This document shows, one piece after another, positions 60,547-64,000 of a stretch of 64,000 nt of DNA. The position numbers and the translations under genes were made by a program. Source of the DNA: Streptomyces sp. NRRL F-6492 (GTDB lineage: Bacteria; Actinomycetota; Actinomycetes; Streptomycetales; Streptomycetaceae); assembly GCF_001280125.1 (NCBI RefSeq), contig NZ_LGEG01000233.1:78733-142732 (forward strand), given 5' to 3'. The number at the start of each line of letters is the position of its first letter. The stretch's first letter is position 1. The notes below the pieces were generated by a model. It did no database searches. It was not told the origin of the DNA and worked only from the letters and a program-made list of their open reading frames with translations.

Positions 60547-60923
60547 GCGGCGGCCTCGGCCTTCTCGTCGTTCGGGCCCGTGTGCGGGTCCGGGTCCGTG
60601 TCCGGGTCCGTGTCCGGGTTCTCCGCCGTGTCGCGGAGGCGGTCGATGTCCGAGGTGCCGCGGTTGCGGTGGACCATCAGGACGATCGCCAGGCCGATGC
60701 CGATCTCCGCGGCGGCGACGGCGATGGTGAAGAGGGTGAGGGCCTGGCCGGCGTGGAGGGCGTCGCGCAGCCAGACGTCGAAGGCGACGAGGTTGAGGTT
60801 GACGGCGTTGAGCATGAGCTCGACGGACATCAGGACGAGGATCGCGTTGCGGCGGGCGAGGACGCCGTAGAGGCCGGTGCAGAAGAGGAGGGCGGCGAGG
60901 ACGGCCGGGTAGGCGAGGTGCAT
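60543..60923 (-). CDS. nuoK: NADH-quinone oxidoreductase subunit K with acidic tail
   Basis: 126 residues against about 100 for the family. Three helices with the conserved Glu in [13 protein letters not shown] and in [14 protein letters not shown]. The last ~25 residues are [20 protein letters not shown] and absent from most homologues. Its ATG overlaps the nuoJ stop by one base. Confidence 0.95.
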   Translation of the reverse strand: MHLAYPAVLAALLFCTGLYGVLARRNAILVLMSVELMLNAVNLNLVAFDVWLRDALHAGQALTLFTIAVAAAEIGIGLAIVLMVHRNRGTSDIDRLRDTAENPDTDPDTDPDPHTGPNDEKAEAAA

Positions 60924-61492
60924 CAGCGTTCCCCCTCCTTCTTCTTCCGGGAGAGCACGATGGCGCCGACCAGGGCGGCCAGGAGGAGCACGGACAGCGC
61001 CTCGAAGGGCAGCACCCAGTGCCGGAAGAGGATCGAGCCGGTGACCTCGGTGGAGCCCTGGACGGCGCCGTCGAGGTCGATCCGGGTCGTGCGGAACGCG
61101 TCGACGACCACCCAGACGAGCGCGGCCGCGGCGGCCAGGGCCACGGCGAGGGCGACCGGGCGGTTGGCCGAGTCGGTGTCCGGGGAGCGGCCGACGGGGG
61201 CCTTGGTGAGCATGAGGCCGAAGAGGAGGAGGACGACGACGGAGCCGACGTAGATCAGCACCTGGACCCAGGCGATGAACTCGGCGGTCAGGAGCAGGTA
61301 CTCGACGGCGAGGCCGCCGAGGGCCACGACCAGCCAGAGGGCGGCGTGCACCAGCTGGCGGGTGGTGACGGTGACGACGGCGGCGCCGAGGGTGACGAGG
61401 CCGACGAGGAGGAAGGCGATCTCGACGCCGGTGGGCGAGAGGAAGCCGTGTTCCTGTGCCGTCTGTGCGGTCCGTGCCGCTGTCAGGATCAC
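60923..61492 (-). CDS. nuoJ: NADH-quinone oxidoreductase subunit J
   Basis: 189 residues, GTG start at 61490-61492 overlapping the nuoI stop by four bases. Five membrane segments; [20 protein letters not shown] contains the pi-bulge helix of complex I. Confidence 0.94.
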   Translation of the reverse strand: MILTAARTAQTAQEHGFLSPTGVEIAFLLVGLVTLGAAVVTVTTRQLVHAALWLVVALGGLAVEYLLLTAEFIAWVQVLIYVGSVVVLLLFGLMLTKAPVGRSPDTDSANRPVALAVALAAAAALVWVVVDAFRTTRIDLDGAVQGSTEVTGSILFRHWVLPFEALSVLLLAALVGAIVLSRKKKEGER

Positions 61493-62061
61493 CGCTGCTC
61501 CCCTTCGGCGGCCGCCGCTGCCGCCGCCTTCTCCGCCGCCTTGCGCGCGGCGGCGATCTCCTTCGGTTCCTCCGCGCGCGGGTCGAGCGCGGGCGGTTCC
61601 GGGACCGTCCACATCCACTCGCGGAGCTTGTCGCGCTCGTGCGTCAGCTCGTGGATGTCGGTCTCCGCGTACTCGAACTCGGGCGACCAGAACAGCGCGT
61701 CGAAGGGGCACACCTCGATGCAGATGCCGCAGTACATGCAGAGCGCGAAGTCGATGGCGAAGCGGTCGAGGACGTTCCGGCTGCGCTCGCGGCCGCCGGG
61801 GGCGGCGGGGGGCACCGTCTCCTTGTGGGAGTCGATGTAGATGCACCAGTCGGGGCACTCGCGGGCGCAGAGCATGCAGACCGTGCAGTTCTCCTCGAAC
61901 AGGCCGATGACCCCGCGGGTGCGGGGCGGGAGTTCGGGCTGGACGTCGGGGTACTGCGCGGTGACGGTCTTCCTCGTCATCGTGCGGAGGGTGACGGCGA
62001 GGCCCTTGGCGAGGCCGGAGCCGGGGATGCCGGGTCGGGAGGGCGGGAGAAGAGGGGCCAT
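61489..62061 (-). CDS. nuoI: NADH-quinone oxidoreductase subunit I
   Basis: 190 residues. Two 4Fe-4S sites: Cys59, 62, 65, 69 ([12 protein letters not shown]) and Cys108, 111, 114, 118 ([12 protein letters not shown]), clusters N6a and N6b. The ATG overlaps the nuoH stop by one base. The tail is Ala/Lys/Glu-rich. Confidence 0.96.
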   Translation of the reverse strand: MAPLLPPSRPGIPGSGLAKGLAVTLRTMTRKTVTAQYPDVQPELPPRTRGVIGLFEENCTVCMLCARECPDWCIYIDSHKETVPPAAPGGRERSRNVLDRFAIDFALCMYCGICIEVCPFDALFWSPEFEYAETDIHELTHERDKLREWMWTVPEPPALDPRAEEPKEIAAARKAAEKAAAAAAAEGEQR

Positions 62062-63029
62062 TACTGGATCGCCACCTTCACGATGCCGGTGAGCGCGATC
62101 TGCGCGAGGGCGAGCGGGACGAGCGTCGTCCAGGCGAGCCGCTGGAGCTGGTCCTCGCGCAGGCGCGGGTAGCTGACCCGCAGCCAGATGACGACGAAGG
62201 CGAGGACGGCGGTCTTCAGGAGGGTCCAGACCCAGCCGAGGCCGTCGGCGCCGAGGGGGCCGTGCCAGCCGCCGAGGAACAGGACGGTGGTGAGGCCGCA
62301 GAGGACGACGATGCCCGCGTACTCCGCGAGCAGGAAGAGCGCGAAGCGGAGGCCGGTGTACTCGGTGTACGCGCCAAAGATGATCTCCGAGTCCGCGACC
62401 GGCATGTCGAACGGCGGCCGCTGGAGCTCGGCGAGGCCGGCCACGAAGAAGACGAGCGCGCCGACGATCTGCCAGGGCAGCCACCACCACTCGAAGGCGT
62501 TCAGGATGCCGGGGAGGGAGACGGTGCCGGCGGCCATCGCGACGGAGGCGGCGGCGAGGAGCATCGGGAGCTCGTACGCGAGGAGCTGGGCGGCGGTCCG
62601 CAGGCCGCCGAGCAGCGAGAACTTGTTCGCGGACGCCCAGCCGGCCATGAGGCTGCCGAGGACGCCGACGCCCATGACGGCGAGCACGAAGAAGATGCCC
62701 GCGTCGACCACCTGGCCGACGGCCCCCTCGCCCGGACCGATCGGGATCGCGACGAGGACGAGGAGGTACGGGAGGAGGGCGACGGCCGGCGCGAGCTGGA
62801 AGACCCGCCGGTCGGCGTCCTTCGGGACCACGTCCTCCTTCTGCGCGAACTTCACGCCGTCGGCGACGAGCTGGGCCCAGCCGTGGAAGCCGCCTGCGTA
62901 CATGGGGCCGAGGCGGCCCTGCATGTGGGCCATGACCTTGTGCTCGGTCTGGCCGACGACGAGGGGCAGCACGAGGAAGACGGCGAAGACGACGAGGAGC
63001 CGGAGGGCGACGTCGAGTACGTCGTTCAC
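62061..63029 (-). CDS. nuoH: NADH-quinone oxidoreductase subunit H
   Basis: 322 residues, GTG start overlapping the upstream stop (GTGA). Forms the quinone chamber. Motifs [30 protein letters not shown] and [16 protein letters not shown] are typical. Confidence 0.96.
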   Translation of the reverse strand: MNDVLDVALRLLVVFAVFLVLPLVVGQTEHKVMAHMQGRLGPMYAGGFHGWAQLVADGVKFAQKEDVVPKDADRRVFQLAPAVALLPYLLVLVAIPIGPGEGAVGQVVDAGIFFVLAVMGVGVLGSLMAGWASANKFSLLGGLRTAAQLLAYELPMLLAAASVAMAAGTVSLPGILNAFEWWWLPWQIVGALVFFVAGLAELQRPPFDMPVADSEIIFGAYTEYTGLRFALFLLAEYAGIVVLCGLTTVLFLGGWHGPLGADGLGWVWTLLKTAVLAFVVIWLRVSYPRLREDQLQRLAWTTLVPLALAQIALTGIVKVAIQ

Positions 63030-64000
63030 GCGGGATCGCCTCCGGCGGGGTGGGTGGGGTCGGGGTCGGGGTCGGTATCGGGGGCCGTGTCGGTGGGCCG
63101 GGGCTTGCCGGGTGCGGGGGTCGCCCCGGGGCCGTCGGCCCCGGCCCCCGGCTCCGGGGCGGGGCGCGCGGGGTGCGTGGGGTGCGCGGGGTGCGCGTCG
63201 GAGCCCTGTACGTCGGCCGGCCCGTCGGGCTCGGCAGCCGTGCCGGGCTCGGTCGGAGCGGCCGGCTCGGTGGCGGTGTCCGGCTCCGCCGGGGTGGCGG
63301 GTTCGGCCGGGGCGGCCGGGGTCTCCTGGGTGGCCGGAGCCGCCGGAGTCCCCGGCTCGGTCGGAGCCGCCGGAGTGGCGGGTTCCTCGTCGAAGGCCGG
63401 GCGGGCGTGGTGCCAGGGGGCGTCCGAGCTGCGGGTGTGCCGGGGGGTCGTCGGCTCCGGGGGCGTCTGGCTCACCGAGCCGTCCGAGGCGGAGCGGGAG
63501 CGGCGCGGGGGGCGCGCCGTCGCGTCCGGTGCGGACGTGTTCGGTACCGGGGAACCCGGTGCTTCCGCACCCGGTTCCGTCGCGCCCGGCGCCTCCGTGC
63601 CCCGTACCGTCGACTGGCTCGCGGAGCCGTCCGACGCGGAGCGGGAGCGGCGGGGCGGGCGGGTCGTTTCGGGCGGGGTGTCCGCCGTCGTGTCCGCCGC
63701 CTCCGGGGGCGTCTGGCCGGTCGAGCCCTCCGACGCCGAGGGCGTACGGCGGACCGGGGCGCCCGGCTCCCCCGCCGGCTGGCTCGCCGAGCCGTCGGCG
63801 GCCGAGCGGGTGCGGCGGGGCGGTGCGGCCGGTGCGTCCTGGCTGGCCGAACCCTCCGACGCCGAGCGGGTGCGGCGAGCCGGTGCCGCCGGTGCCTCCT
63901 GGCTCGCCGAGCCCTCCGACGCCGAGCGGGTGCGGCGGGGTGGCGGGTCGGTCGGGGTGGGGTCCGTGGTCGTGCGGGTGCGGCGGGCCGGGCGTTCGGC
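63026..64000 (-). CDS. nuoG: C-terminal repeat tail of a protein, probably NuoG (5' partial)
   Basis: Open to the right edge, 324 visible residues, ending in a stop that overlaps nuoH by four bases. NuoG normally precedes nuoH, so this is probably its C-terminus. No enzymatic domain is visible: the sequence is low complexity, with six units like [13 protein letters not shown] at residues 22, 42, 62, 84, 117 and 166 from the edge, then Ala/Pro/Glu/Thr repeats and a DTDPDPDP end. Such a tail is not part of a usual NuoG. The identity rests on synteny alone. Confidence 0.6.
   Translation of the reverse strand, partial: AERPARRTRTTTDPTPTDPPPRRTRSASEGSASQEAPAAPARRTRSASEGSASQDAPAAPPRRTRSAADGSASQPAGEPGAPVRRTPSASEGSTGQTPPEAADTTADTPPETTRPPRRSRSASDGSASQSTVRGTEAPGATEPGAEAPGSPVPNTSAPDATARPPRRSRSASDGSVSQTPPEPTTPRHTRSSDAPWHHARPAFDEEPATPAAPTEPGTPAAPATQETPAAPAEPATPAEPDTATEPAAPTEPGTAAEPDGPADVQGSDAHPAHPTHPARPAPEPGAGADGPGATPAPGKPRPTDTAPDTDPDPDPTHPAGGDPA
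63467..63937 (-). repeat. Six coding repeats of the RR[T/S]xSA-xGS type
   Basis: Units: [13 protein letters not shown] (twice), [52 protein letters not shown], spaced 20, 20, 22, 33 and 49 residues. A degenerate seventh (RHTRSSDAP) follows. DNA of the first units is nearly identical, so expansion was recent. Confidence 0.85.

Noticed and set aside
63467..63937. Repeats that might suggest a CRISPR array
   Set aside because: The repeats are coding, in frame, of uneven spacing and not separated by unique spacers of constant size.

Overview
The window is a high-GC chromosomal segment of a Streptomyces or very close relative. The ribosomal proteins, EF-Tu, EF-G and RNA polymerase subunits are of streptomycete type, GTG and TTG starts are frequent, and start codons often overlap the preceding stop (GTGA, TGATG, TAATG). 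Most housekeeping genes lie on the minus strand, so transcription of the core blocks runs from high to low coordinates.

Regions in coordinate order. (1) 1-17.9 kb: the S10, spc and alpha ribosomal clusters, read rpsJ to rplQ and then truA, with secY, adk, map, infA and rpmJ embedded. A 69-residue C-terminal end of an unrecognised plus-strand gene enters at the left edge. (2) 17.9-22.1 kb: a degenerate ECF sigma-factor remnant, gdhA, and a divergent secreted PIG-L-type lipoprotein. (3) 22.1-26.7 kb: the str operon rpsL-rpsG-fusA-tuf. (4) 26.9-30.1 kb: an accessory pocket between the str operon and rpoBC. It holds a 766-residue protein combining duplicated winged-helix-like modules, an Mrr/PD-(D/E)xK nuclease core and a C-terminal Lsr2-type DNA-binding motif, plus a convergent ATP-grasp-like protein. 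The nuclease is the best candidate for an undescribed system. (5) 30.1-43.3 kb: rpoC, rpoB, rplL, rplJ, an LppX/LprAFG-like lipoprotein, rplA, rplK, nusG, secE and tRNA-Trp. (6) 43.4-55.4 kb: mixed metabolism and repair: an aminotransferase, an adenosine-deaminase-like enzyme, murB, a HadA/HadB-like dehydratase pair, rpmG, three tRNAs, a probably inactive amidohydrolase homologue, yajQ, an ogt-alkB pair, YccF, HtpX and MscL. (7) 55.4-64 kb: the distal respiratory complex I operon, nuoH to nuoN, and the C-terminal tail of a gene that is probably nuoG, carrying six RR[T/S]xSA-type repeats.

The core genes form one growth-linked set: ribosome, transcription, protein export and respiration. Visible regulatory sequence includes sigma-70-like promoters before rpsL, rplJ, rpoB and infA, a 25-base hairpin motif shared by the rpsJ and rpsL leaders, an attenuator-like hairpin with a T-tract before rplJ, a terminator with a T-tract between nusG and rplK, a perfect 36-bp palindrome before murB, and duplicated 3' ends after rpoA and rpsK.

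All calls come from reading the sequence by eye. No database search, alignment or RNA folding was run, so family assignments rest on recognised motifs and synteny.
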